Source: Oryzias latipes
Taxonomy: Eukaryota > Chordata > Actinopteri > Beloniformes > Adrianichthyidae
Assembly: GCF_002234675.1 (NCBI RefSeq)
Contig: NC_019866.2
Span: 13,421,261-13,485,260 of the forward strand
Direction of reading: 5' to 3'
Length of the DNA stretch: 64,000 nucleotides
Under the pieces are notes generated by a model, which saw nothing but the letters and a program-made list of their open reading frames with translations, had not been told where the DNA came from and did no database searches. Within the stretch, counting starts at the first letter, position 1, and the number at the start of each line of letters is the position of its first letter. Position numbers and translations under genes: made by a program. Shown here one piece after another: positions 47,705 through 59,373 of this stretch.

Positions 47705-48228
47705 TTGTCTCTAAAGCTACATACACAACGGTCATCTGAGGAGCGTTCAAGAACGTGCGTTTAGCGCATTCTTGAATGCGGGTATAGCCCATGATGTTTA
47801 AACTGGACAAGCAAGGAGGGGTTTCTTCCTCTTTTTCGTTTTCTACAGTTGGTGCAAAATGTCAAAGCGGTGCAAATCTGGCAAGTTGGGCACAAAACGG
47901 AAACAGTTTGGTTCGTTGCTAGCATCCTTGCAATGGTGGCTATGGATCACCAACATCTCAACGAGGGGCCTCAGTTTAACTGTATTTGAAATACAAACAC
48001 AGACGTCGTCAGGCTTTTGTTGTATTTGATTTCACCAGTCAATACGAAATCGGAGACCCTGATTGGTCAAAGTTCGACCTTGTTTTGCTTGCAACGCATG
48101 TTCAATGGCATTGCTATTGAACGTAAAACTCTTGCATGAATACAAGAGTTTTGAACAAAGCCCGAAACACACATTTACGAGATTTAGATAGATTTTTATT
48201 AGTAGAGGCCACTTGAATGCCCATTGGG
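47705..48228 (+). mobile_element. Dispersed DNA element, family A, copy 3
   Basis: It contains GGTGCAAAATGTCAAAGCGG followed by TGCAAATCTGGCAAG, then GATTGGTCAAAG as in copy 1 (near 30080), and ends with GGCCACTTGAATGCCC. The middle differs from the other two copies. Confidence 0.6.
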
Positions 48229-48432
48229 TGAGTACGTAGGGTGGTGGGTATGTAGCATGGGCTATGCAGAATCCTCACGGTACCCCTCACAAAAGAGGGC
48301 CAAATTCCAAATGCCCAAATACAGCACAAAACCTGGAAGGAGGCGACCTTGTGGATCAACAAAACAAAATCAAGTCGAGAAAACAGTTAAGGCTCCTGCA
48401 GCCAAACAGAGGTGAGGGGTCAACATGGTGAA

Positions 48433-48735
48433 TTACTCCTCAGGAACAGACAGCATGAAAAAGCAGTTCAGACGACTCTATCCAGGGACTGGATGCATAA
48501 AGGGAAGCAATCTTGATGATGCTCCTCCTGGACGGGAAACATGACCTTGGGGGATAAACAGCAACCCTCCTCAGGAACAGACACATGAAGAGGAGCGGCT
48601 CTGGTGTCACTCCATACTAGCAAACACAGGAACAGGACAGGGAACATTGAGGAGGAGCGGTCTCAGAGACCTTCCTTAGAAAAGGACACATGAAGTTGAG
48701 TGGTCCCAGTGACCCCCCAAAGGAACAAGAAACTT
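48433..48735 (+). repeat. Diverged minisatellite (~50-60 bp units)
   Basis: Recurring words GAGGAGCGG(C/T)CTC, CCTCAGGAACAGACA and GGACACATGAAG occur about every 50-60 bases, with strong divergence between units. It may be the internal tandem part of an unrecognised retroelement. Confidence 0.45.
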
Positions 48736-51494
48736 AAAAGAAGGCCCCAGCAATCAAAACCCAAGTATAATGGATGAACATGGAATGGCATGACTCAATG
48801 GCTGCAGGAAAACCAATCTGAAATGGCATGGTGTCAACTGTAATGGCCGAGTTTTCTACCACTGCAGCAAAATTTCTCCTACTGTGTCCAAAGTGGTCAG
48901 GTTATTCTGTCAGAAAATGGTGCAGCTGATAAATTTAAATGTTCTGATAATTTAAACCATGAATACTCGGCTGCTGGGTGTGAATTAAAAAGTGATACTG
49001 CACAGTGATAATGCACACCTAAAAAAGAAGTTCTGGTCCCATAGCTTAAATGTTCTATATAACTGCGCTGGCTTCTTTAAAACAAACTTTTGTTTCATCA
49101 TCTGGACAAAAACGAAAGAGGTGAACTTTCTCTGTGAACTGATGCTTCATTTAACCCATCATGACAATCAGCGTATATCGCTTTCTTTGCTGCTGCAGTC
49201 GAGGTTGTTGCTGGCTCAGCCGGCTAAGCGGCGCTTTGTCATGTTTCTCATGTTCAACATCTCAGCAATTGGGAATGCCTCCACCAGGGCCGAACCTACA
49301 GTCTCCCCCTGGGCCAGACATGCCCATGTCAACAACAAACAAACACCTACCTCATCTCATTCATCACTGAAAAAGCTCACACCTGTATCTTTTGTTTGGT
49401 CTAATTCCACTCCCGCTCCAGAAACCAAACCAAAGACACAACCGGTATGGACTGATATTAAATAAAGAATACATTTTATGTTTATTGCTGGTTATTGGTT
49501 GCAAGTTAAATTTAAGAGCATTTTGATATGTGTTTGAAATGTTCAGTTTATTGAAATGTTCAATTGAAACTCTGATTCATGTCTTTAAAGGTTTTCAACC
49601 TATCATGTTTATCATCTATCAGACAACTACCTGCCAAAATAAACAGAAGGGCAAAGCAAAGTAGACAAGTGATTGAGTTGATTACATGTCATTTAGAAAA
49701 CAAGGTCTATCGAGTCGGACAGGAGCTGGAGGAGACCAAATGATTCGACAATGTCATTGTGACAACGCACCACGTAACAAATAATCTGCTTTTTATTAAA
49801 ACAGCGTCCCAAACCAAAAAAATAAGAAGAATAAAGTACTAAGACATGGTTGAATGTTTATTTCTCACATGACCAAAACCAGCAGCACAACTGGAAAACC
49901 AAAATATAGCATAGAGTCCTCACAGTGAACACCTTAAAAAAAACAACTTTAGTACATTTAAGTATCCCCCCTAAGATACCTTAAAGACGTTACTCAGAGA
50001 TTTATTGCATCCAGTTATAAATGTCAGCATATCATTTAAATGCAGTAATGATCACCCTTAGATCCTCTGAGGTGAGAAAACTGACACTTTAAAATCCTTA
50101 ATCAGCAACTTTACCACAGAAAAACCTCAGGTAATTTCTGGTTGACCAACCTTGCCTAAAAATGAAATCGGTTTAGCTCTTAGCTGGACCGTGGAGACGA
50201 CTTCTGCCTTGTGATTTCTGGGGTAGTGTGTGCACCAAAAACAACTTTGTGTTGTGATGAGCTTTTCTCTGATGATTTGAACCTGTCTGTCTTGTTATTT
50301 TCCACGTATCCCCATCACATGGTGTGATGTTAAACTGAGAAATGACACAATAACATAGTGGAGCTGCATGTGGGAGAAGGTTGAGACTTTTTTTTTTTTT
50401 TTTTTTCCAGTCAAGGAAGATTAAACACTCTGGGACAGAGAGGAGCTTCCGATTGGCAACCTCCACTTAATCTTTGCTTTGGTACAGAAATCCAGAGTGA
50501 TAGCATTAGAAACTTTTGCACTGATAGGAGCGGATAACTTTTCCAACGTCTCTTACAAGGCTGCTGGATGTTTGCTTAGAAAAGCTTATTCCTCAGACAC
50601 TCTCATTGCTCCTGTGTGCTGCAATGGGCTCTATGTTTCTCTGCTGATTTATTGAGCATCTCCCACTCAGGCTTTTCCTTTCTCCAGCTGATAGCAGAGC
50701 ACAGTAGGCCTTTAAAACATCCATCCCATCTGGTGATAGAGTGCCTATTGCGCTGTCAGCCATCGCAGAAGATTACTGCGAGGTTTCTGACGGGGAAGGA
50801 GGAAGCGTGGATAAGCTGCAGAAGGGTCCGGCCAGGCCGTGTCATTGCGTATCGCTAAAATATAATCTGCTGTTGACAGAATAAATACAAATCAGCTGGA
50901 AACATATTGTAATGTCGTGTCACTACATTTGGGAAAATACTTTTTATCTAATTCAAAATATCCTGTGATGTTTTTCTGCCAAAAATGTGGGGCAGGGGAC
51001 ACTTTAGGGCGAAGCAGCAAAGTGATACCTTGGTGGAAAAATAAAATATAGAACAGATGGCTATCTTCTGTGTGCAGTATTGAAACTGGAGCCAACTGGT
51101 GGATGCTTTCCAAATGTTCTGAAAAACAGGAGGTGAGCTGAGATCCTGCTGTGTAATGATACTTACAAAAGCAGTGTGCTAGTAAATCCACTGTGATTTG
51201 GAGTATATTTGTTATTGTGTAAATCCACTTTTAAGTTTTCCATTATTATTTTAATATGTATTTTATAAGAACAGGAGAAATGACAAGAAAATGACCATTT
51301 CTCCACAAAACACCAACAAAGTGAAGAAAAAAAGCAACAAAAAATGTAAAATGTACTCAGATTTTTAAAATAAATCAACTACAACAAAATTTTAAACAAT
51401 GAAATATATAAATTGATTTTTTTTTAAGTGGAAATTTGCTCAAATTGATTTGCAAAACCGAATCCTTCAAAACAGTTTTGGTCCCAACTAGTTG
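48736..51494. other. Intergenic, one unassigned open frame
   Basis: A 157-residue frame at 48992-49465 has a Ser/Thr/Pro-rich C-terminal half and no known domain. A different frame over the same bases reads PPPGPNLQSPPGPDMP, which looks composition-driven. A T-run of 19 lies at 50388-50406. I call no gene. Confidence 0.4.
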
Positions 51495-51502
51495 ATTTAG
51501 AA

Positions 51503-52257
51503 CAGGTGCCTGCAAACTTTAACAGTAAAAGAGCCATTTGAGGCTGTTTTTTTCCTAATAGGAGCCACAAAGTCTTCTTTCACCCTTTAGGTGAAATCGA
51601 CACTGCTTTGCATTCATTAAATTGTTACTTTTATAAAAAAAAAAAAAAAAAATCTTTTTTTGCTTGAATGAAAACAGAAATATAAATAGAAACTTGCAGT
51701 TTGTCAAAATGTGAAATACATTTTGACTTCTGACTGAAGTTCTTATGAATTCCTTTTAAAATAAAAGACTTCCTGTGCAAATGTTCTCCTTTCCGTTTCC
51801 CTCAGGTCTACTTTGGTGAGTCATCATGTCTTTTCCTACTTACTACTGCTGTCAACATGAACATAAATAGGAATTAATTGATTTTTGATCCAGTAGAAAC
51901 ATTATTTAAAATGAGCAATTCCTCTCTGACCATTGTTCTGCAGTATAAGGGGGTATGTGCTTTAAACTCATCAAATAAACTGAGCAATCAGAAAAAAGTC
52001 AAACTTTTGCTTAGTATTTAAAAATGTGTGCATCCTGGAAGAAGCATAACGCAAACAAGACCTCTTGATGTCAGCAGGGATGGATGGAAAAACCTTTACG
52101 TAGTTCATCTGACTTCTAGGTCCATCAGTCATATGTTTATAAACGAATCTAAATTAAATCAATGCTTATTTAGTAACTCTTACTTTTAAAAATTACTATC
52201 ATTTTATTTTCTTTTGCCGCATGCGACTCCGGAGCCTCGGGTGGCAGAAGACGCCTG
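51503..52257. mobile_element. hAT-type non-autonomous element with perfect 8-bp duplication
   Basis: It starts CAGGTGCCTGCAAACTTTAACAG with AAAGAGCCATTTGAGG. It ends CGCATGCGACTCCGGAGCC followed by TCGGGTGGCAGAAGACGCCTG. The flanks ATTTAGAA at 51495-51502 and 52258-52265 are identical, the 8-bp signature of hAT insertions. The 755-bp interior is AT-rich with no coding frame. Confidence 0.85.
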
Positions 52258-52265
52258 ATTTAGAA

Positions 52266-53504
52266 GCTTGTAACGCAGCAACAGGACCACGCCCAAGCTG
52301 AAAAAAGGTATTCTCCAACCAGGACCTTCCAACATAAAAAAAAGGTTGACTCTTACCAAGAACTACAAACAAACATGTGAGGCTTTGGGACTGCGCCAAA
52401 AAGTGTCTAATTTTGCGCAACTACCATGCTAGTACACAACGAAGCAACTGTGCTATCGCCATGTTTGCATGCTCAAACTGAACAAACAGCTGAGCTACAC
52501 TGGCTCTCTCCTGCAGCTCTGCTTTAGTGGATTCAAAGGCTGAGGATTACCCTCCTTCCTGTGTTTTATTCTGCATGCACTTATGCCAGCTTCCCCCACC
52601 TCAGTGCATCACAGACAGAATAACAGACACAAATAGTAAGTAGTTCCTCCTTGAGCAAAGTGTGTAAAGAGGGCTTGTGTGAACACACCTGTCTGTTTCT
52701 GTGCCAAAACTTTGTCTGCAGCCTGACAGACACTTCCAAATGACTCCTGTGAGCCTTTGTGGTAAACATCTTGTGAGAACTTCAGTCTCTGGAGTCATGA
52801 TTTGTATAATCACACACCCACACAAGGGTTAAGATTCGTATTTTTTAAAGTACTATGATCTGACACACTTTATAATAACACCTGAGCCCTCACTTTAGAA
52901 CCTTACCAGTGCAGTTATTAACCCTTTTTTCAAGAATGACACTTCCACTTCCTCCCACGTCTCTGTGAAAAGCGTGTTTCGGTGTTTGCTCGCTGATTTA
53001 CATGGGTGTACCCTGTTGAAATTGCACAAACATGAGTGTTAAATACACAAACAGACGCCTGGCAACCCCCCCAGGGCTCAGGGATGCATCTGTGTTGCAA
53101 GCTTTTCCCCAGGAATCAGTTTGATTTAAAGCATTTCTTGGCTGTTCTCCCTTCCAGCTGCTGCCAACAGCAGCATGGGCAGCTAGCTGAGACGAATGGG
53201 ATGGGAGCTGTAGATAGTTGGAGGGCGGAGGGCAATAAGAGCCAATGACAGTGAACCCGGAGTAGTTAATAAAAAATTGAGCCACTGCATGAAGTTCATA
53301 AAAAAGTGGCTGAATGGACAAAGAAAAAAAATGCGGAAAAAGGGACTGAAAAGTTTTCACAGTGCAGCAGAGTGACGAGAACCAAGTAAAAGAATAGGCA
53401 TAGGTGTACTGACAGTGAAATATCAGGAAAGAAAAATGTAATGAAACTTAAATAGGACTTTTGAAGACTTAATCCAATGAATATTGTGTTTTTGGTGTTT
53501 TTAA
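52266..53504. other. Intergenic, no gene seen
   Basis: Nothing recognisable between the hAT element and family C copy 3. Confidence 0.5.
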
Positions 53505-53665
53505 CATGTTCTTGTGAATTTTTTCTGACAATGGATGACACATATAAAGTAAATTAAGCTCAAAATTGCATTTCTAAGTTTTTCCTTATTCAAATTGTTT
53601 TGAATCAGAAGCAGACAAAAAATAGCTGTTAGAAAAGATCGTATTTGCCACGTAGATGAACATAA
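53505..53665 (+). repeat. Dispersed repeat family C, copy 3
   Basis: It contains AACATGTTCTTGTGAATTTTTTCTGACAATGGATGACACATATAAAG-like sequence, AAAATTGCATTTCTAAG and GAATCAGAAGCAGAC. This is the longest of the three copies and includes GTATTTGCCACGTAGATGAA downstream. Confidence 0.5.
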
Positions 53666-54516
53666 GATCCCTGCTTTAGAAATGGCTAATTCTTTCATTT
53701 GTTCAATAATGTCTACTTTATTTGGAATGTTGTCTGAGAAAGCAACAATAAGCATTTCTCACATTTTTGCAGAAGCATTTTTTTCTGGGGGGGGGAGTCG
53801 ATCCCCTCTTTTTCTTTCATAATGTGCTGTATTTAAGATCAGTAGTTTTGCACAACAGCAAAACCTAAACCTCTCTGGATTACAGATTATGCTTTTTAAC
53901 CCTTAAAAGACATTATTACCATGCTACTGCATTCAGTTTCTTTCAAAACATTCATGCACATGCACAAAAAACCTAAATTGCTGTTAGATTCTCGATTGTT
54001 TAGATTTAAAGTTGCTTCATTTTGGTCACGGAAGCAGTTCAGAGTTTTGCTTTTTGCACAATTTCTTTGTAAGTCAGTTTTGCATCAACCTTAATTTTAA
54101 GAATGTTGCAGAAAAGGATGTTTGGGTATGAATGAATGTAAGAAAATACACCAATTGAAAGATTATTTTTGTTATCATTTCACAATAAACTAGTGGACAA
54201 AATGTTACAAAAATCCCACACATATATTTGTTACCGTAACAAAAAGTCATTTGCTTTCCGTTCAAAGCTTGCTGTATGGTTTAGATGTTTGTGAAAAAAC
54301 TTGAAAAACTTTTAAAGACAAAGACTGAGTCTGTTATATACAGGTTCTCTCCAATCTAAATGTAGTTATCAAGCTAAAAAAAATGAAACAATTCAGTTCC
54401 TTTTACTGATCAGACTTCTAGCTTGGAGAAAAAAAAAACATTTTAAAAAGTTGCAGTTCACAAACACCCAATCCCTCAATGATGGCAGAATGCAGTTATA
54501 AATGACCTTTGCCGTG

Positions 54517-54537
54517 CACACACACACACACACACAC
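54517..54537. repeat. (CA)n microsatellite
   Basis: Ten CA units. Confidence 0.95.
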
Positions 54538-55108
54538 TCTTACACAATTTGCCAAAGTGAGTCAGGAAAGTTAGCGTCCTCTGTGGGCAAACAGGTACGC
54601 GTGGGCTGACAGTTGAAAGCACAGCAATATAACAGCATGTGACAGGTTGCAGAGTCAGAGAAGCAAGAACCAGCCCAGTCCCCAGCAGGAAGGCACTCTT
54701 TAATGAAGCCAGTAGCTGTGTTTTCTCAGGGGAGAAGCAGTTATTAGCATAAACCTGCCAGGGTTTCTGCTATGCTGCAGGTATGGGAAGAAAAAGGGGG
54801 AAAAGGACTGAAATGCAGGTGAAAATTCCACAATGACAAGACAACATTATTATTAGAGATGTTCATTTTTTATGTTGTGCTGCATAGATGTTGATGTTAT
54901 TCCAGTAATGGCTGCAACTGCATTTCAGCAGCGCAACATAAGGTTCCAAACAGTACAAAACTCTTTTCAGGTCAGAAATGTGAATATAGCGTTGTACTCC
55001 TGCCAGAAGCTGCTGCTTCATCACCAACCCTGCAATTGAAACTCCCGTTGTGTTCACATTGGCTTGACAGCTCCACACAATGGACACAGTAATGACTCAC
55101 GTCACAAA

Positions 55109-55121
55109 CACACACACACAC

Positions 55122-55158
<37 letters not shown>
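55109..55158. repeat. (CA)n microsatellite with one CG interruption
   Basis: About 25 CA units with a single CACG interruption near 55125. Confidence 0.95.
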
Positions 55159-55161
<3 letters not shown>

Positions 55162-55740
55162 GATCAGAGAAAATATACTGACTTAAGACCACAAGGTTTC
55201 AGAGAACCACAGCATAAAGATCATCATTTAGACTCTGCCTTCCCCTCCAGAGGAAGCTGCAGGCGCTGATTATGTGCTGTTCGTCTGCGCGTCATATGGG
55301 CTTTTATGTGTGGGACCAGAAAGAATTTACACATGAAAATTCCAGGGTTTGGAAATAGAGAATGCCTAAATTAAATCTAGTAGATTTTGAGAATAAGACT
55401 CAGGAGTAAAACAGAAAGAAATCCCAGTAAATTTGTTCATTTCAGACTATTTAACATTACTGCACTTCATAATAAGTTGTTACCAATAACTATGTCTTCA
55501 TTGTTATTACTATTACTTGATAGCTTCTTATTTTCTTAGCCTTTCAAGCCTCTTTCCAAAACAGACAAGCTGTTTCAGCAGGGGTAAACTTTAGCTATAA
55601 AATCTTTCCAAGTTTGGGATCATTTTGTTTTACATTCATAAAGTTTTTCAACTTTATAGTTAATGTTAATTATTCTTTCAAATGATAATGTAATAACTTT
55701 GATTCAATTGAAAATGTGAAAAACTCATATGCACTTAGAG

Positions 55741-56457
55741 CAGGGGTCTCCTTTAACATCAAATAGCCATTTGGGTCCATTTCCTACTGATAACAACCCG
55801 ATAAGAGCCACAAAGTCTTACTTTATTCTTCAGAAAAACAAGACAGGACTTGTATTTTACTCTACTATTGTGTGAATGTTTTTTTTTTTTTTGCATGATC
55901 AAAGCATAACAATAAAGAGAAAACATGATTTTCTTTCAAAATATGACATAGTTTATACATTTGGACAGTGGTTCACATTGCTTCCTTTCAAAATAAAAGA
56001 CACCCTGTCTGGTATAGGACCATCTCAATGCAGTAAATGTGTCAGTGTAATGTCAGCAGTGATTTAAAAATACGTTTATTTTACTGTTTGTGGTGCACAT
56101 CAGTCAGAAATCTGTAAATCTAACTAACCAAATTTAAATCAGAGCTAGTTGAGTGACTCTTAAAGTAATTTTCGAATATGTAACACTTAAAATCCTTGAA
56201 TTTGTTGGCCTTTATCTGGTTTATCATAAGTTTGTTTGTACTCACTGATCTCCAACTGATTTTCTGTGGTACATGCCAAACAAAACAATCGACTTGTGAT
56301 AAGTACTGTCTTTCAGATGTTTGTGAATGATTTGAAAACAGTTTTAGTTACTTTGTTCTTTACTACTTACTTATTTTTTACCTTGAAAGCTTTTTTTTAA
56401 TGAACCAGAGATCGACAATGGAGGAGTAAAGGAGCCACATGAGGCTCTAGGGCCCCA
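55741..56457. mobile_element. hAT-type element, same family as 51.5 kb, right end degraded
   Basis: It begins CAGGGGTCTCCTTTAACATC, has AGCCATTTGGGTCC and GAGCCACAAAGTCTTACTTT, and ends GGAGCCACATGAGGCTCTAGGGCC without the final GACCCCTG-type terminus. The left flank ACTTAGAG has no matching copy on the right, consistent with loss of the right end. Confidence 0.7.
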
Positions 56458-56589
56458 AATTGCACGGTCCAGTTGGAGTACTGTGGCCGACACACAGCCC
56501 AGCTGGGCGTGGATTGGTTCATTCCCTCCCTTTGGTCTGCTTTGCCGCTTGTCTGCATTTGATCATCTTTTGATCCAACGTAAAAACGT

Positions 56590-56800
56590 TTTTTTTGGTT
56601 GGCGAGGACCCAGATGCAGGGAAAGAGGCTCAGACTTGAGTCAAAAAGTCCAATGATTTATAGAAAAAAACTTTACCAGAAAAAAAAGCAAAACTAAGTG
56701 AGCAAGCTGAACTGACATACACAGGGTGAGCATACAAAACGAGCAGACAATGAATACAGAAAACAGTCAACTAAAATTGGGAGCAAGCTGAATCCGCTAA
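56590..56800 (-). repeat. Probable retroelement fragment
   Basis: GGCGAGGACCCAGATGCAGGGAAAGAGGCTCAGACTTG, followed by a fragment about an AATGATTTAT segment and TACACAGGGTGAGCATACAAAACGAGCAGACAATGAATACAGAAAACAG, is a word order I associate with teleost retroelement ends. No gene is present and the borders are arbitrary. Confidence 0.3.
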
Positions 56801-56999
56801 GTGCAGTCAGCTATGCTCTCCTGTGCAGAGATCAGGTGAGGGTGTAGACAGTCAGCCTGCACAGAAAGAAAAGGTGAAATGCCAACAAAAAGCAAACAAA
56901 CACATGCAGAACATAACTTGTTCCCAGTCAAATTTAAATAAGAATGTAACGGTTTTTTGCCAAAATAAAAAAAAACCTGTGTTGTTTTCTTAGAAAAGG

Positions 57000-57490
57000 C
57001 TCCTGCAGAGCAGCAATATCTCATTAGAAATTCTCCTCTGAGTTGTAGGCGGGACTGTTGGCGGGGACCAACCCCGCCTCCCCTTTCCCTAGCCATTACT
57101 AAGACTTGTCAGATACCATTACCGGTGCAACAAAAATGGTGAGCAATATTGGAACCATCCAGCAGTATAGTTTTGAGCCGGATGACAGCTCAGACGAGGA
57201 AAGCAAAGACGTACATGGATCTATTTGTCTAAAGTGGATGCATTAGAATGGAGCATAGCAGGTTGCTCAAGATCTGCCCAGCATATCTTCTACATCACTA
57301 ATAAGTTCTTCTTTAATCAGCGTTTTGCATCTGTTCCTGACTCACGACAATTAGAATGAAGAAATACTCAGAAATGTAATTTTGAGGTTAATTATCTTCA
57401 AATAATTCCTCTGTCATCAGAAAAAAAGCCACAAGAACATGTTAAAATCACCAAAATCACAATTTTCATCAAAGTGGGTCTTTAAGCTGC
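57000..57490 (+). repeat. Dispersed repeat family B, copy 2
   Basis: It has GTTGTAGGCGGGAC, AACCCCGCCTCCCC, GAAATACTCAGAAATGTAATTT and AAGCCACAAGAACATG as in copy 1, and additionally a short open frame at 57136-57246 missing from the first copy. Confidence 0.55.
57136..57246 (+). pseudogene. Short frame like the N-terminus of P2X7-domain (P2X7-like) teleost proteins
   Basis: The frame starts in a near-ideal context (AAAAATGG) and encodes 36 residues with IQQYSFEPDDSSDEESKD, then a TAG. A Tyr-x-Phe-Glu-Pro start followed by an acidic Ser/Asp/Glu run is what I recall at the start of the fish proteins annotated as P2X purinoceptor 7-like. The Cys-rich domain that should follow is absent. It may be a first exon or a truncated remnant inside a repeat. 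Confidence 0.3.
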
Positions 57491-59343
57491 TGCTTTCAAC
57501 GCACCAGGGTTCACTTGTAAATGAACCTTTACACATCTTACACATCTCAATACCTCTTCGCTTACAGGTTCTGCTGTTTAGTCTGAGAAAAAGATCAGTA
57601 TTTTCAAAATGAAGATACATGAGGAACATGGCACATTCATCTTTCAGGAAGGCACTCTACGATGACAACTTTGTTATTTTAAATTCACTTGTCCCTTTCT
57701 AAAAACATCATCAAAGTGTTTATGGTGCTGATAAGTTACAGATTAAGTTGCAGGAGCTACAGATCTCCTGGGATTCATTCTGCTATAGACCCCAAATTCT
57801 ACAGTGCTGTTTGTTTATAAATGAACATTCTTTTGGGGCAACATAGCAAAGTGTTCAGCCATAACAAAAGATGCTAATAAAGCCAAAGGAGAAAGGCCTG
57901 CCAGATGAAAGTCATCAGACAAATAGTTTCTGTGAAAGGCTTTCAGATGAAATGCAGATCTCCAGTGTAATGAGACTGAGAGCCTGAGGAATTCACTCCT
58001 AAAGGGATATTGATTTCAGCGCGTATGGAGTCACACAGTTTGACTCACAGTTAATAGAGGTCTTGATTATAAATTATAGTGGTGTTCAGGAGGCTAAAGC
58101 AATGAACAAATTTAGCTTCTGCTGTCCAAAGGAAACTATTTAAGGCACTTCTTCGTTTCCCTGGAAATAGTGATGTCTACAGTTCTAAAAGCCTTTATTT
58201 GTAATTTAAGTTCTCAGTTGTGCCAAAGGGACTAAATGACACAAGAGCTACTGACGGTTTGGAAAAACACATGAAAACCCACAAGTGCTGATGTAGATAT
58301 CCCCCCGATGTGGATGCATACTTACTGGATCACATTTGAACTAAAGGTATTTGTGACTTTTAGACCGATACATGACTCAATAGGGAAAAAAAACTGTTTT
58401 CCTCCCACTCCTGGCCTTTTGGGAAGAAGTTAGGTTAGGTTAAAAGAAAATCTACATGTTAGAAAAGAAGGAGTTTGTTTAGTTTTACGAGTGTGCTACT
58501 TTTTGTTCCCTCTTTAGATGGTTCGTACCATTTTTTGTGTGGCAGAATTAAACTAGAATCTTGGATTTCTCTATTTTCTTCTTATGTGTTTTGTTTTTGT
58601 CCCACTTGTCAGTAATGACACTCTGTGCCAGTTTATGAAAGTTGCTTTCACAACCACTCATTCTTTTTCTCCTTTCGTTCCTGTCAGTTTGACACTCGTT
58701 CCCACCAAGTGCCATCCATAAGATAAGAACTAAAATAGACAAAAAGACTAGATGAACTATAAAAAGAGGAGACTGATGCAGTGTAGAATAAAGACATGAG
58801 TCAACGGTACTATTTCTAGAGAAAATTGACAGACCCCATTGTGGGCCTTTTTCTACCATATTAATCTGGTTGTGTAATGCAAACTGTGACCCAATCTACC
58901 TTTCATAAATCTATCCCCAAACCTGTGTTGAGTTTACTGCTGATGCTTGGGAAAGCAGCCACAGGGCCTGTAGCAGATTTCCCGAGGCATTGCACAACAT
59001 TCCTCTGAAAAGCAGGTCAAGCTCATTTGAGACCTACCACACCTACACTCTCACAGATACACTCCCCAGGTCCCAGATGAGAGATCTGATTCCAGCTACT
59101 GATATTTCAGGAGAGCCTGTGCTCTACCAAAGATAGCGCACACATCATTGGATATCTTATTGTCGCAGAAGGTGCTACTGTGGCCCAGAATACAAATAGA
59201 AGCAGGAAAAGAGTTACTTTGCTCTGGTTTATTTTTTTTTTGTGGCACACATGTGCTCTGCTCTTTTCCTCCTGGATTACAGTTACTCTTTCTTCTTCAG
59301 TGTTAATCTTTTTAGTGGATCTACTCTAATTCCCACCATGGTC

Positions 59344-59373
59344 ACAAAGTGCGTCTTCTGTGACGCACTTTGT
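59344..59373. repeat. Perfect 12-bp hairpin
   Basis: ACAAAGTGCGTC and its complement are separated by six bases. It lies in otherwise unannotated intergenic sequence. Confidence 0.7.

Larger units (their letters stand above)
53666..55740. other. Intergenic with two CA microsatellites
   Basis: No gene. Two (CA)n tracts are listed separately. Confidence 0.55.

Noticed and set aside
48992-49465. 157-residue frame
   Set aside because: It has no recognisable domain, and its composition is explained by Ser/Pro-rich local bias; it is kept only as a note.
50388-50410. T-run followed by CCAG as a 3' splice site
   Set aside because: No open exon with a donor follows it.
59344-59373. 12-bp hairpin as a microRNA or terminator
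   Set aside because: The stem is too short for a pre-miRNA, and such terminators are not expected in a vertebrate genome.
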